Shown here one piece after another: positions 43,139 through 51,025 of a stretch of DNA of 64,000 nt (its first letter is position 1; every line of letters starts with the position of its first letter). The notes under the pieces are model-generated. The model was not told the DNA's origin and did not search any database. It saw nothing but the letters and a program-made list of their open reading frames with translations. Origin of the DNA: VFJQ01 sp044226525. Its GTDB lineage: Bacteria > Verrucomicrobiota > Verrucomicrobiia > Chthoniobacterales > Chthoniobacteraceae. Both the position numbers and the translations under genes were made by a program. The stretch lies in NCBI GenBank assembly GCA_044226525.1, contig JBGAGV010000022.1, positions 83,838 through 147,837 of the forward strand. The letters are read 5' to 3'.

Positions 43139-43176
43139 AAAAAAAACGGGCGCTCCCGTTTGCACAGGAGCGCCCG
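43139..43176 (-). terminator. Intrinsic terminator of the rhodanese gene
   Basis: A perfect 10-bp stem (cgggcgctcc at 43147-43156 and ggagcgcccg at 43167-43176) with a 10-base loop. On the minus strand it is followed by eight T residues (43146-43139), a textbook rho-independent terminator. It lies 28 bases past the rhodanese stop. Confidence 0.9.
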
Positions 43177-43203
43177 CAAATTGGTTCAGCTAAAACGCGA
43201 GAA

Positions 43204-43584
43204 TTACTTCTCGGTCGGCTCGTTGGCCTGGAGCCAGCCGGAGATGCCGGCGGAGAGGTGCTTCACGTTCGTGTAGCCGAGTTCCTTGGCAGCCTTGGCG
43301 CCGGCAGCGTATGCGCCGCAGGTCGGGCCACCGCAGTAGGCGACCACGAGCGAAGACTTGTCGCTCGGGAGCTTGCTGGCGATGCCGGCCTTGTCGGCCT
43401 TGAAGTCGATCGCACCGGGGATGTGGCCCTTCTTGAAGGAGTCGGAGCCGTTGACGTCGAGGATCGTCACTTTCTTCTCGGCGATGGCTTTCTTGAGTTC
43501 AGCGATGCTGATGTCCGGATACTCCCCGGCAAACGCGGTGCCGGCGAGGACGAGAGCGGAAACGAGGGTGAGGAGTGCTTTCAT
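43204..43584 (-). CDS. Secreted rhodanese-domain protein
   Basis: 126 residues: signal peptide MKALLTLVSALVLAGTAFAG, then one rhodanese domain with ILDVNGSDSFKKGHIPGAID and the active-site loop AYCGGPTCGA with the catalytic Cys84. The loop has the length of sulfurtransferase (not phosphatase) types. It would move sulfur or handle sulfide in the periplasm. A strong terminator follows; aroE lies upstream in the same direction but 178 bases away, so this is probably its own unit. Confidence 0.88.
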   Translation of the reverse strand: MKALLTLVSALVLAGTAFAGEYPDISIAELKKAIAEKKVTILDVNGSDSFKKGHIPGAIDFKADKAGIASKLPSDKSSLVVAYCGGPTCGAYAAGAKAAKELGYTNVKHLSAGISGWLQANEPTEK

Positions 43585-43762
43585 GTTGTTATGGGTTCTG
43601 GATGTTTGAGTTTTCCTCCCAGGAGCGGGAGTGAAGCTGAGACGGGAACGTCCCTCGCGTATTCACCCGCAGCGGGAATTATTCTTTGGAGGTCGTGAGG
43701 TTAGACTCCCAAGTCGGGGCGACAACTTTTTCAGCACCCACCCGAACGGGCAGGCGGACCTT

Positions 43763-44665
43763 TTAACGCGGCGCGGCGGCGATGAGAGCCTGGCGCATGA
43801 CTTCGACCGGAGCGGTGCGGCCGAACCAATGCTCGAAGGAGATCGCGCCTTGGTGGAGGAGCATGGGCAGGCCATTCACCGAACGCGCGCCGACGGCATC
43901 GGCGGCGAGCATGAAGGGTGTCCGCGCGGCGGTGTAGATGGTGTCGAAAACGAAGTGGCGCGCGAGCAGGCGCTCCGGGGGGACGACCGGGGGTTCACCG
44001 GGTTTCATGCCGAGGGCGGTGCAGTTGACGAGAAGATCGATGTCACCGGACCGGAGCTCGTCGAGCAGAGCGACGGTGACCTGGCACGCGGGGAAAAAAC
44101 CGAGCACGCTTTCCAAGAGCGGAGCGAGTTTGTCGGTGGTGCGGTTTTGCAGGAACACGCGCGGGCAACCAGCGGCGGCGCATTGCATCGCCACAGCGCG
44201 ACCCGCTCCCCCTCCCGCTCCGAGCACCGCGACTCGCAGTTCGCGCAACGGGGCGTTGAAGGATTCCAGCACGGCTCGCTCGAAGCCCGGGCCATCGGTG
44301 CTGAATCCGGTGAGGCGTCCGTCGGGCCGCACGAGGACCGTGTTCACCCCGGCGGCAAATTTCGCGCTCGCATCCAATTCATCCACGAGCGTGAGGGCGG
44401 CGGGCTTGTGCGGGATGGTGCAGTTCAGGCCGATGAATTTTTGCGGGGCGAGCAGGCGGAACGCTTCGGCCACTTCCTCTGGGCGCAGGTGCAGGCGCGT
44501 GTAGCGGACGTCGATGCCGAGCGCGGCGAGCGCGGCGTTGTGCATCGGCGGCGAAGCGGAGTGCGCGACGGGATCGCCAATCACCGCGAGCCGCAGCGGC
44601 GGCTGCGCATCCGCGGTCGCGGCCGGCCAGCAGCGCAGGTCTTCGAGGTTGTAAACTTCTTTCAC
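43763..44665 (-). CDS. aroE: Shikimate dehydrogenase
   Basis: 300 residues from the GTG at 44665; longer extensions run into gltX in another frame. Substrate-binding HSASPPMHNAALAALG, the catalytic lysine in CTIPHKPAA and the NADP-binding VAVLGAGGGAGRAVAMQC are present, with the C-terminal GLPMLLHQGAISFEHWFGR motif. It reduces 3-dehydroshikimate in the chorismate pathway. The gene follows gltX with an 11-base gap and is probably co-transcribed with it. Confidence 0.94.
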   Translation of the reverse strand: MKEVYNLEDLRCWPAATADAQPPLRLAVIGDPVAHSASPPMHNAALAALGIDVRYTRLHLRPEEVAEAFRLLAPQKFIGLNCTIPHKPAALTLVDELDASAKFAAGVNTVLVRPDGRLTGFSTDGPGFERAVLESFNAPLRELRVAVLGAGGGAGRAVAMQCAAAGCPRVFLQNRTTDKLAPLLESVLGFFPACQVTVALLDELRSGDIDLLVNCTALGMKPGEPPVVPPERLLARHFVFDTIYTAARTPFMLAADAVGARSVNGLPMLLHQGAISFEHWFGRTAPVEVMRQALIAAAPR

Positions 44666-44676
44666 CGCAGGTGAGC

Positions 44677-46017
44677 TCAGCTCGCGAAGGTGCTGGCGGC
44701 ACGGGCGAAGCGCGCGAGGACGCGATCGCGCCCGAGGACTTCGAGCATGTGATAAAGGCTCGGGCCAACGGTCTTGCCACTCGCCGCGGTGCGCGCGGGA
44801 TGGACGAACTCGGCGGCTTTCACGCCGTGCGTGGCAGCGAGTTCCTTGAGCTTCGCTTCGAGCGTGGCGGCATTCCACGGCTCGACGGTGCGATATGCCT
44901 CGGCGAGTTGCGCGAGGCGATCCAGCGCGCCGGGCTTGCGGAGCTTCTCTTCGGCATCGGGCAGGAACGGATATTCTTCGGTGAAGAAAAAGCCGATCCA
45001 GTCGGGCAGTTCGGTGAAGAATTTCACCTTCTCCTTCACCAGCGCGAGGATGGGCGTGAGCGCGGCGTCGTCCGCAGTGAGGCCGGCTTTCTCGAGCCAC
45101 GGCCGCGCGAGCGCGAGATAACGCTCCATCGGCAGATGCATGAGATATTGCGCGTTGAGCCAGTTGCACTTTTCGAGGTCGAAGTGCGCGCCCTTACGGT
45201 TCACCGCGGTGAAATCGAACCGCGCTATCAGTTCGTCGATGCTCAGTTTTTCGCTGCCGTCCTTCGGGCTCCAGCCGAGTAGCGCGATGTAGTTCACGAC
45301 TGCCTCGGGCGCATAACCGCCTTCGACGTAGCTTCCCACCGCCGCGCCCTGGTCGCGCTTGCTCATCTTCGAGCCGTCGTGATTCAGGATGAGCGGAATG
45401 TGGCCAAACTTCGGCGGCTCCACCCCGAGTGCCTGGTAAAGTTCGATGTGCTTCGGGGTGTTCGAGAGATGATCCTCCCCGCGCACGACGTGCGTGATGC
45501 CCATCTCGATATCGTCCACCACGTTGACGAAATGGAAGATCCAGCCGCCATCCGCGCGGCGGATGGTCATGTCGGCTTCGGGCGAACCGTCCCGGCTCTG
45601 CGATTTGCTGCGATCGACTTCGATGTGGCCGCAGACGAGATCGTCGAAGGCGAGCGGTTGCCGCGGCAGACGGAAGCGCAGCGCGCCGGTGTCGTCGGTG
45701 TAAGCTTTGCCGGCATCGACGAGCTTCTGCGCATAGCGCGCGTAGATGTCGCCGCGCTCGCTCTGAAAATACGGTCCGCAGTCCCCATCCTTGTGCGGGC
45801 CTTCATCCCAATCGAGCCCCAGCCAGCTCAGCCCATCGAAGATCGCTTGCATGGCCTGTTCGGTATTGCGCGCCGCGTCGGTATCTTCGATGCGCAGGAC
45901 AAAGGTGCCGCCGTGTTTGCGCGCGTAGAGCCAGTTGAACAGCGCGGTGCGCGCGCCTCCGACATGCAGGTAGCCGGTGGGCGACGGAGCGAAACGGACT
46001 CGAACTTTGGAACTCAT
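44677..46017 (-). CDS. gltX: Glutamate-tRNA ligase
   Basis: 446 residues, at the short end of the range for GltX. The class I motifs are present: the HIGH-type HVGG at 18-21 in FAPSPTGYLHVGGARTALFN, LRIEDTD and KMSKR at 217-221. The C-terminal anticodon-binding half is helical. It charges tRNA-Glu. Discriminating versus nondiscriminating type cannot be told here. A perfect hairpin separates it from hisH downstream of the latter. Confidence 0.96.
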   Translation of the reverse strand: MSSKVRVRFAPSPTGYLHVGGARTALFNWLYARKHGGTFVLRIEDTDAARNTEQAMQAIFDGLSWLGLDWDEGPHKDGDCGPYFQSERGDIYARYAQKLVDAGKAYTDDTGALRFRLPRQPLAFDDLVCGHIEVDRSKSQSRDGSPEADMTIRRADGGWIFHFVNVVDDIEMGITHVVRGEDHLSNTPKHIELYQALGVEPPKFGHIPLILNHDGSKMSKRDQGAAVGSYVEGGYAPEAVVNYIALLGWSPKDGSEKLSIDELIARFDFTAVNRKGAHFDLEKCNWLNAQYLMHLPMERYLALARPWLEKAGLTADDAALTPILALVKEKVKFFTELPDWIGFFFTEEYPFLPDAEEKLRKPGALDRLAQLAEAYRTVEPWNAATLEAKLKELAATHGVKAAEFVHPARTAASGKTVGPSLYHMLEVLGRDRVLARFARAASTFAS

Positions 46018-46094
46018 GGAGTCGGCAAACCTGCCAGCCTTCGCCGGTTCGTCCAGTCTTCTCCATCAGACCCGGGACGTGATTGCGAGATCTC

Positions 46095-46129
46095 CAAGGA
46101 GCGGCGACATTCTTTGTCGCCGCTCCTTG
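46095..46129 (-). terminator. Perfect hairpin after hisH
   Basis: A 15-bp perfect inverted repeat (caaggagcggcgaca / tgtcgccgctccttg) with a 5-base loop, placed 6 bases past the hisH stop. No T-run follows, so it may act as a transcript-stabilising or termination structure, or be a copy of a dispersed palindrome. Confidence 0.55.
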
Positions 46130-46134
46130 AGCCC

Positions 46135-46737
46135 TCAGACTCCGGCGATGAAATTGCGCAGGATGCCGAGCCCCACGGTCTGGCTCTTTTCCGGATGGAA
46201 CTGAACCCCGGAAACGCGGCCACGAGCAGCGGCGGCGGCGAAAGTCTCGCCGTAAGTGCTCTTCGCGATGGTAACAGCCGGGTCGGTCGGCTCGGGGAAA
46301 AAGGAGTGCACGAAATAGACGTGCGGGTTCGCGCCGAGACCTTTCCAGAGCGGGTGCGGAGTGAGGTCGAGCGAGTTCCAGCCGATCTGCGGGACCTTGA
46401 GACCGGGAGTGCTGAATTTCCTCACCTGGCCCCCGAAAAAGCCGAAGCCTTTCACGCCGGGCGATTCTTCGCCGCCATCGAACAGGAGCTGATAGCCGAC
46501 GCAGATACCGAGGAACGGCTTATCCGCCGCGAGCCATTGCTGGATCGGTTCCCACAGCCCGCGCGTCTGCAAGCCGCGGGCACAATCGCCAAACGCGCCG
46601 ACCCCAGGCAGCACGACCGCCGCCGCATCGGCGAGCCGCGCGGGATCGGAAATGAGCTGCACGTCCGCGCCTTCGTGGCGAAGGGCGTTTTCAACGCTGC
46701 GGATATTGCCGCTGCCGTAGTCGATTAAGGCGATCAA
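46135..46737 (-). CDS. hisH: Imidazole glycerol phosphate synthase glutaminase subunit
   Basis: 200 residues, standard length. The start codon is TTG at 46737, because the family's opening MIALIDYGSGNIRSVENALR begins exactly there and no ATG fits. The catalytic triad is complete: Cys79 in LGICVGYQLLF, and His181 and Glu183 in VQFHPEKS. It supplies ammonia to HisF in histidine biosynthesis. hisB lies upstream in the same direction with repeat family B between them; hisF is not in the window. Confidence 0.94.
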   Translation of the reverse strand: MIALIDYGSGNIRSVENALRHEGADVQLISDPARLADAAAVVLPGVGAFGDCARGLQTRGLWEPIQQWLAADKPFLGICVGYQLLFDGGEESPGVKGFGFFGGQVRKFSTPGLKVPQIGWNSLDLTPHPLWKGLGANPHVYFVHSFFPEPTDPAVTIAKSTYGETFAAAAARGRVSGVQFHPEKSQTVGLGILRNFIAGV

Positions 46738-46745
46738 GCGAAGTG

Positions 46746-46836
46746 AAGAGTTAAAGAGTTAAAAATTAAGAGGACCAACAGACGCCACCCGCCCGCTTCG
46801 GAAAACTCTTAATTCCTAATTTTCAATTCTTAATTC
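46746..46836. repeat. Intergenic inverted repeat, family B, copy 2
   Basis: Left arm gagttaaagagttaaaaatt onward and right arm ctcttaattcctaattttca onward are inverted, enclosing about 35 GC-rich bases. It fills the space between hisH and hisB and touches the hisB stop. Confidence 0.78.
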
Positions 46837-47425
46837 AGAGCAGCCCCTTCGTGCTCGGCACGCCTTCGACACGCGAATCGAGCTGGCAGGCGGAATCGAC
46901 GGCCTTGGCGAGGCCCTTGAAGATGGCTTCAGCCATGTGGTGAGCGTCGCGACCGTGCAGGATCTCGGCGTGCAGGTTGATGCCGGCGTTATTCGTGAAG
47001 GCGCGCAGGAACTCCTCCACGAGGGTGAAGGCAAAGTTCCCGTTGATCGAAGGCAGGTTCTCCGGGGCGCGATAGTCGAGGAAAGGGCGACCGCTGAAAT
47101 CGACTACCACGCGCACGAGCGTCTCGTCCATCGGGACGTAGGCGTGGCCGTAGCGGCGAATGCCCCGCTTGTCGCCCAAGGCGCGCGTGAAGGCCTGCCC
47201 GAGCGCGATGCCGGTATCTTCCACCGTGTGGTGGAGATCGACGGCGATGTCGCCATCGGCCTGCACATTGAGGTCCACGAGGCTGTGCCGCGCGAACAGG
47301 CAGAGCATGTGATCGAAGAACGGAATCTTCGTCTGCACATGGCCATGGCCGCGGCCATCGATGGTGAGATCGATGGTGATGTCGGTCTCGCCGGTCACTC
47401 GTTCGATGCGGGCAGTGCGGTTCAT
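46835..47425 (-). CDS. hisB: Imidazoleglycerol-phosphate dehydratase
   Basis: 196 residues, the monofunctional enzyme length. The Mn-binding HTVEDTGIALG and HAEILHGRDAHHMAEAIFK motifs, and the RRYGHAYVPMDE segment, are present. It dehydrates imidazole glycerol phosphate in histidine biosynthesis. It is upstream of hisH in the same direction. The 5' neighbour (18-base gap) encodes an envelope protein and may be part of the same transcript. Confidence 0.96.
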   Translation of the reverse strand: MNRTARIERVTGETDITIDLTIDGRGHGHVQTKIPFFDHMLCLFARHSLVDLNVQADGDIAVDLHHTVEDTGIALGQAFTRALGDKRGIRRYGHAYVPMDETLVRVVVDFSGRPFLDYRAPENLPSINGNFAFTLVEEFLRAFTNNAGINLHAEILHGRDAHHMAEAIFKGLAKAVDSACQLDSRVEGVPSTKGLL

Positions 47426-47443
47426 GGCGTGTGAAGAAAAAAG

Positions 47444-48739
47444 TTATTCGATGATCTCGTTCGACTTGCGAACGACCTTCTTATACGCGGTCCAGCCGAC
47501 GAAAGCGAGCGCGGCGACAACGACCGCTCCGACGATGAGGAAGAGCTTGTTGGACGACTCCGCCGGCTCTTCGGTCACCGCCGGAGCGTTCACGGAAACA
47601 GGCGTGGCCTTGGGACCGGCCTTCGGCGTGGGTTTGGGCGTATTGGGCGAAGGCGTGGGAGTCGCGGCAGCCTTGAGTGTGGCGGCGAGTTCGGTCTGCT
47701 CGGCGTTGAGGCGGACGAGCAGTTCGTTCTTCGGCCAGAGCTGTTGTGCCTGCCGGATTTTCTTGCCGGCGGCCTCCGCATCCTGGCGATCGAGATCGGC
47801 CCGGATATCGGCGGCGAGCTGGATGGACTGGGCGGCCTTCGCGAGGTCCACCTGGGAGAGTTTGCTCTGCGTGTCGGTGCTCAGCTTCACGAGGTCTTTC
47901 ATCGCGGCCTCGCTCCGACGGAGGAAGGGCGGCCACTTGAGCCCGGCACGCTTGGCATCGGCGAGGGCGTTTTCGTTGTTCCGCTTCTCGCTCTCCATTT
48001 CCTGCTTGAGCTGCACTTTCTCGATGCCCGCATTCGCCTTGAGGCCGCGCTCGCGCTCGGCGTTTTCAGCAGGCAGGGCGGCGAGTCGCTGGGTGGCGGC
48101 GGCCTTGAGCGACGCGGTCACCTGGCGGGCGAGCCCCACGGCTTCGAGATAGGCGCGCGCGCCTTCGAATTGCTTCTGGATGACCTCGAAAGTGTTCATC
48201 GCACCGACGGCATCTCCGCGCGCGGCCTGCGACTTCATATAATTCAGCGCGATGGTCGCGCCGATCTGGTAACGCTCGCGCTCGACTTCCTCCTTCGTCA
48301 TCCACTTGCCGCTGAGTTTCACCTCACCGCCGGAGACGCGCGCTTTCTCGCCGTCGAAATCGCCGAGGATCTGCTCTGCTTCGCTCCGGTGTTTGCTCTC
48401 CGGATACTTCGTCGTGAAGTCCTTCAGGGGGGCAATAATCAGGTCATACTGCTCGGCGGGGAGGGAATTTGCGCCGAGTTTCAAATTCTGCAGTGGCCCC
48501 CACGCGATTTCGTCAGCGCTCATCTTGTCCACCTTGGCGACATCGGCCTTGGCAACTTTGCGCTCGTCCACCACGCCACCGCTGACGATTTCAATCGTCA
48601 GTTCAGCGTCGGTTTCGGTCGTCACTTTCCCTTCGATCTTCTCGCCGCTCTTGAGCGTGACGGTGTCAGCCCAGGCGGCTGCCATCAGCGCGAAGCCAGC
48701 GAGGAAGGGGAGCAGGTGTTTGGGGTAGGGTCTGAACAT
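47444..48739 (-). CDS. Exported, membrane-anchored coiled-coil protein of unknown function
   Basis: 431 residues from the ATG at 48739. A signal segment (PKHLLPFLAGFALMAAAWAD) is followed by a small beta motif VTLKSGEKIEGKV seen in many PVC periplasmic proteins. A long helical, TPR-like or coiled-coil section follows (with EAEQILGDFDGEKARVSGG), then a Pro/Thr linker and a C-terminal membrane helix (LFLIVGAVVVAALAFVGW). The soluble part therefore faces the periplasm. No enzyme motif is visible, and I cannot name a family. Confidence 0.72.
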   Translation of the reverse strand: MFRPYPKHLLPFLAGFALMAAAWADTVTLKSGEKIEGKVTTETDAELTIEIVSGGVVDERKVAKADVAKVDKMSADEIAWGPLQNLKLGANSLPAEQYDLIIAPLKDFTTKYPESKHRSEAEQILGDFDGEKARVSGGEVKLSGKWMTKEEVERERYQIGATIALNYMKSQAARGDAVGAMNTFEVIQKQFEGARAYLEAVGLARQVTASLKAAATQRLAALPAENAERERGLKANAGIEKVQLKQEMESEKRNNENALADAKRAGLKWPPFLRRSEAAMKDLVKLSTDTQSKLSQVDLAKAAQSIQLAADIRADLDRQDAEAAGKKIRQAQQLWPKNELLVRLNAEQTELAATLKAAATPTPSPNTPKPTPKAGPKATPVSVNAPAVTEEPAESSNKLFLIVGAVVVAALAFVGWTAYKKVVRKSNEIIE

Positions 48740-48863
48740 TGGGCGCGGAACGAAGCAGAGACGCCGCCCCCGCGCAAAGGGGGAATACACTGCAAATGAA
48801 GAGTTTTATCAGGGAAAACGCCTAAGACCCTGTCAGAATCCATCCGCACACCAAATTTCCACG

Positions 48864-49979
48864 CTAGGCGTGGCTCGCCAGCACCCGCTGCCGGCGACCG
48901 GCGGCGATCACATCGAAGCCTGCACTCGCATCCGCGATGACCCAGGAGAAGGTGGCCGGCCTGCGACCGATCGCCTTCCACGCGAGGCCCGAACAAGCGT
49001 CCCACGCTTCCGCCAGACTCGCGCCGGTAAAGGCCATCGTGTTGGCCAAGGCACGATCCATGGTGAGCGAGGAGCCAGCGAAATTCGGTGAACCCGGCTG
49101 GCGCACCACACGATCACGCCCCACTTCGACCACAAGGTCGCTGATGGTGTAACGCCCGGGCGGCGCGCCCGCGGCGGCCATGGAATCGGTCACGACGACG
49201 CAATTTCCCGCTCCCTTCGCGCGCCAGAAAATGTGGAAGACCTCCGGGGGGAGATGAATGCCGTCGGCGATCAGGCAGGCAATGAGTCGATCTTCGCCGA
49301 GCTGAGCCATCATCGGATTTTGATGCCGGTGCATCATCTGCGGGCAACCATTGCCCAGATGCGTGGACATGGCCGCGCCAGCTTCAGCGGCAGCGGCAAT
49401 TTCGGCGCGATTCGCCATCGTGTGCGCGACCGCCACGGCCACGCCTTCTTCGCGCAACTTGCGAATGAAAGGCACAGCTCCCTTCGTCTCCGGCGCGAGC
49501 GTATGCAGGACGATGCGTCCATCCGCCGCTTTCTGCGCGGCCCGCCAGACTTTCAGATTCGGCGGCTGCACATGCGCGAGCGGATGTGCTCCACGCGCCC
49601 CATCGATGGGACTGATGAACGGACCTTCGAGATGAAACCCCGGGATACTCGCCGCAACATCCGCATCGAGTTTCATCCCCTCGACGAAAACACGAAAGAG
49701 CCCGGCCAACCGCTCCGGCGCGGCGGTGATGAGCGTCGGCAGCACCTCGGTGCAGCCCTCCCTCCACATTGCCCGCACGCCTTCACAAAACTGCTCCGGC
49801 GTGAGGCTGGGATGATTGAAGTCGATCCCGCCGTAGCCGTTGTTTTGCAGGTCGAAGAGCCCAGGGCCGAAGACGAGCTTCGCCTTTCCGCGCCGCGCGG
49901 TTTTGCTCACGACGCGCCGACCTTCGAGCACAAACTCGAAGGTGGCGCCGGTGCGGTAATGCGCGGCGAGGAGCTTCAT
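48864..49979 (-). CDS. nagA: N-acetylglucosamine-6-phosphate deacetylase
   Basis: 371 residues from the ATG at 49979, which overlaps the upstream gene's stop by 4 bases. Amidohydrolase features are visible: FGPGLFDLQNNGYGGIDFN, GFHLEGPFISPIDGARGAHP with the metal-site Glu, VAHTMANRAEI and STHLGNGCPQMMH, with VVTDSMAAAG near the end for the catalytic Asp. It deacetylates GlcNAc-6-P in amino-sugar catabolism. nagB is not present; an adjoining sugar isomerase-like gene may be part of the same pathway. Confidence 0.92.
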   Translation of the reverse strand: MKLLAAHYRTGATFEFVLEGRRVVSKTARRGKAKLVFGPGLFDLQNNGYGGIDFNHPSLTPEQFCEGVRAMWREGCTEVLPTLITAAPERLAGLFRVFVEGMKLDADVAASIPGFHLEGPFISPIDGARGAHPLAHVQPPNLKVWRAAQKAADGRIVLHTLAPETKGAVPFIRKLREEGVAVAVAHTMANRAEIAAAAEAGAAMSTHLGNGCPQMMHRHQNPMMAQLGEDRLIACLIADGIHLPPEVFHIFWRAKGAGNCVVVTDSMAAAGAPPGRYTISDLVVEVGRDRVVRQPGSPNFAGSSLTMDRALANTMAFTGASLAEAWDACSGLAWKAIGRRPATFSWVIADASAGFDVIAAGRRQRVLASHA

Positions 49980-50857
49980 GCTTCCGCAATCCAGCGTTCG
50001 AGATGGTTCAGGCAGATGCGGCTGGCGGGCTCGGCATTCGCGGAGAAGCCGTAGCCGGCCGGCAGATGCTGCGTCTCGGCATCGAGCGGCACGGTGCGCC
50101 AGTGTGTTTCGAGCGTCACCCACGAATTGTAACCGCGATCCTTCAGCATCTTGAGCTGACCGGGGAAATCGATCTCGCCGGTGCCGAACTCGAGGCAGGT
50201 CGGCGCCGGGTTGCCGTTGTCGCGCTTCGCGTCCTTGAAATGCACGTGGCCGACGCGATCGGCGATGACCGGGAAATCGTCATGCACGGGATCGTTCGTG
50301 CCCGGGATGTAGAGCACGTTGCATGGGTCCCATACCACGGTGAGCTGCGGGTCGTCAGGGAGGTGCGAGAGAAATTCCTTCGTCTCCGGACCGCTCGCCA
50401 CAATGCAGCTCGCTTCGTTCTCGATGCCCACGCGAATGCCCGTGCCGCGCACGATGTCGAGCAGCTTCGGGAAGTGCGACGCGGCGCGCTTGAGATCGTC
50501 CGACGTGGCCGGATGCGAACGGCGCAGGAAGGCAAACACGCGCACGATGTCCGTGCCGAGAATCTGCGCCGCCTCGACACTGCGCTTGAACAGCTCAACG
50601 TGGTCCGCAATTTCCGAGTCGGAATCAAGGTTGCACTTGAAGACCGGCGACGCCGCGCCCGCGATGGCGACGCCTGCGTCCTTCGCTCCCTTGGCGATAT
50701 CAGTGAGGTCGCTCTTCGTCAGGTCCTTGAACGCGCGGCCGAACAGGCTGCGCACTTCGATGCCATCGAGCTGAAACTCCTTGGCGAAGCGGATGACGGT
50801 ATCGAGGTCCTGAGAGACTTCGTCGGTAAGAATAGCGAGTTTGCACCAGCGAGACAT
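49976..50857 (-). CDS. Sugar phosphate isomerase/epimerase (xylose isomerase-like TIM barrel)
   Basis: 293 residues from the ATG at 50857. The AP-endonuclease-2/XylA-like barrel is recognisable from LAILTDEVSQDLDTVIRFAK, LDGIEVRSL, GIRVGIENEASC, VVWDPCNVLYI, VGHVHFKDAKRD and ETHWRT, which place the metal-binding Glu, Asp and His residues. The substrate is not evident. It overlaps nagA by 4 bases, so both are translated from one message. It is divergent from the PVC cytochrome-type dehydrogenase. Confidence 0.85.
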   Translation of the reverse strand: MSRWCKLAILTDEVSQDLDTVIRFAKEFQLDGIEVRSLFGRAFKDLTKSDLTDIAKGAKDAGVAIAGAASPVFKCNLDSDSEIADHVELFKRSVEAAQILGTDIVRVFAFLRRSHPATSDDLKRAASHFPKLLDIVRGTGIRVGIENEASCIVASGPETKEFLSHLPDDPQLTVVWDPCNVLYIPGTNDPVHDDFPVIADRVGHVHFKDAKRDNGNPAPTCLEFGTGEIDFPGQLKMLKDRGYNSWVTLETHWRTVPLDAETQHLPAGYGFSANAEPASRICLNHLERWIAEA

Positions 50858-51025
50858 GATGAGATGAGGTTCGATTTTTGAGTGTGGGGTCGCGTAGAAA
50901 AGGGCCGCCAGAGAAACTGCGGCTCGCGCTCTGCGCAACGCGTTTTTGCCCGGTTATCACGAAAGTATCGGAATCCGTCACGGGTTACGTAGTTGCGCGG
51001 GGTTGGATGGACTAACCCACCACCC

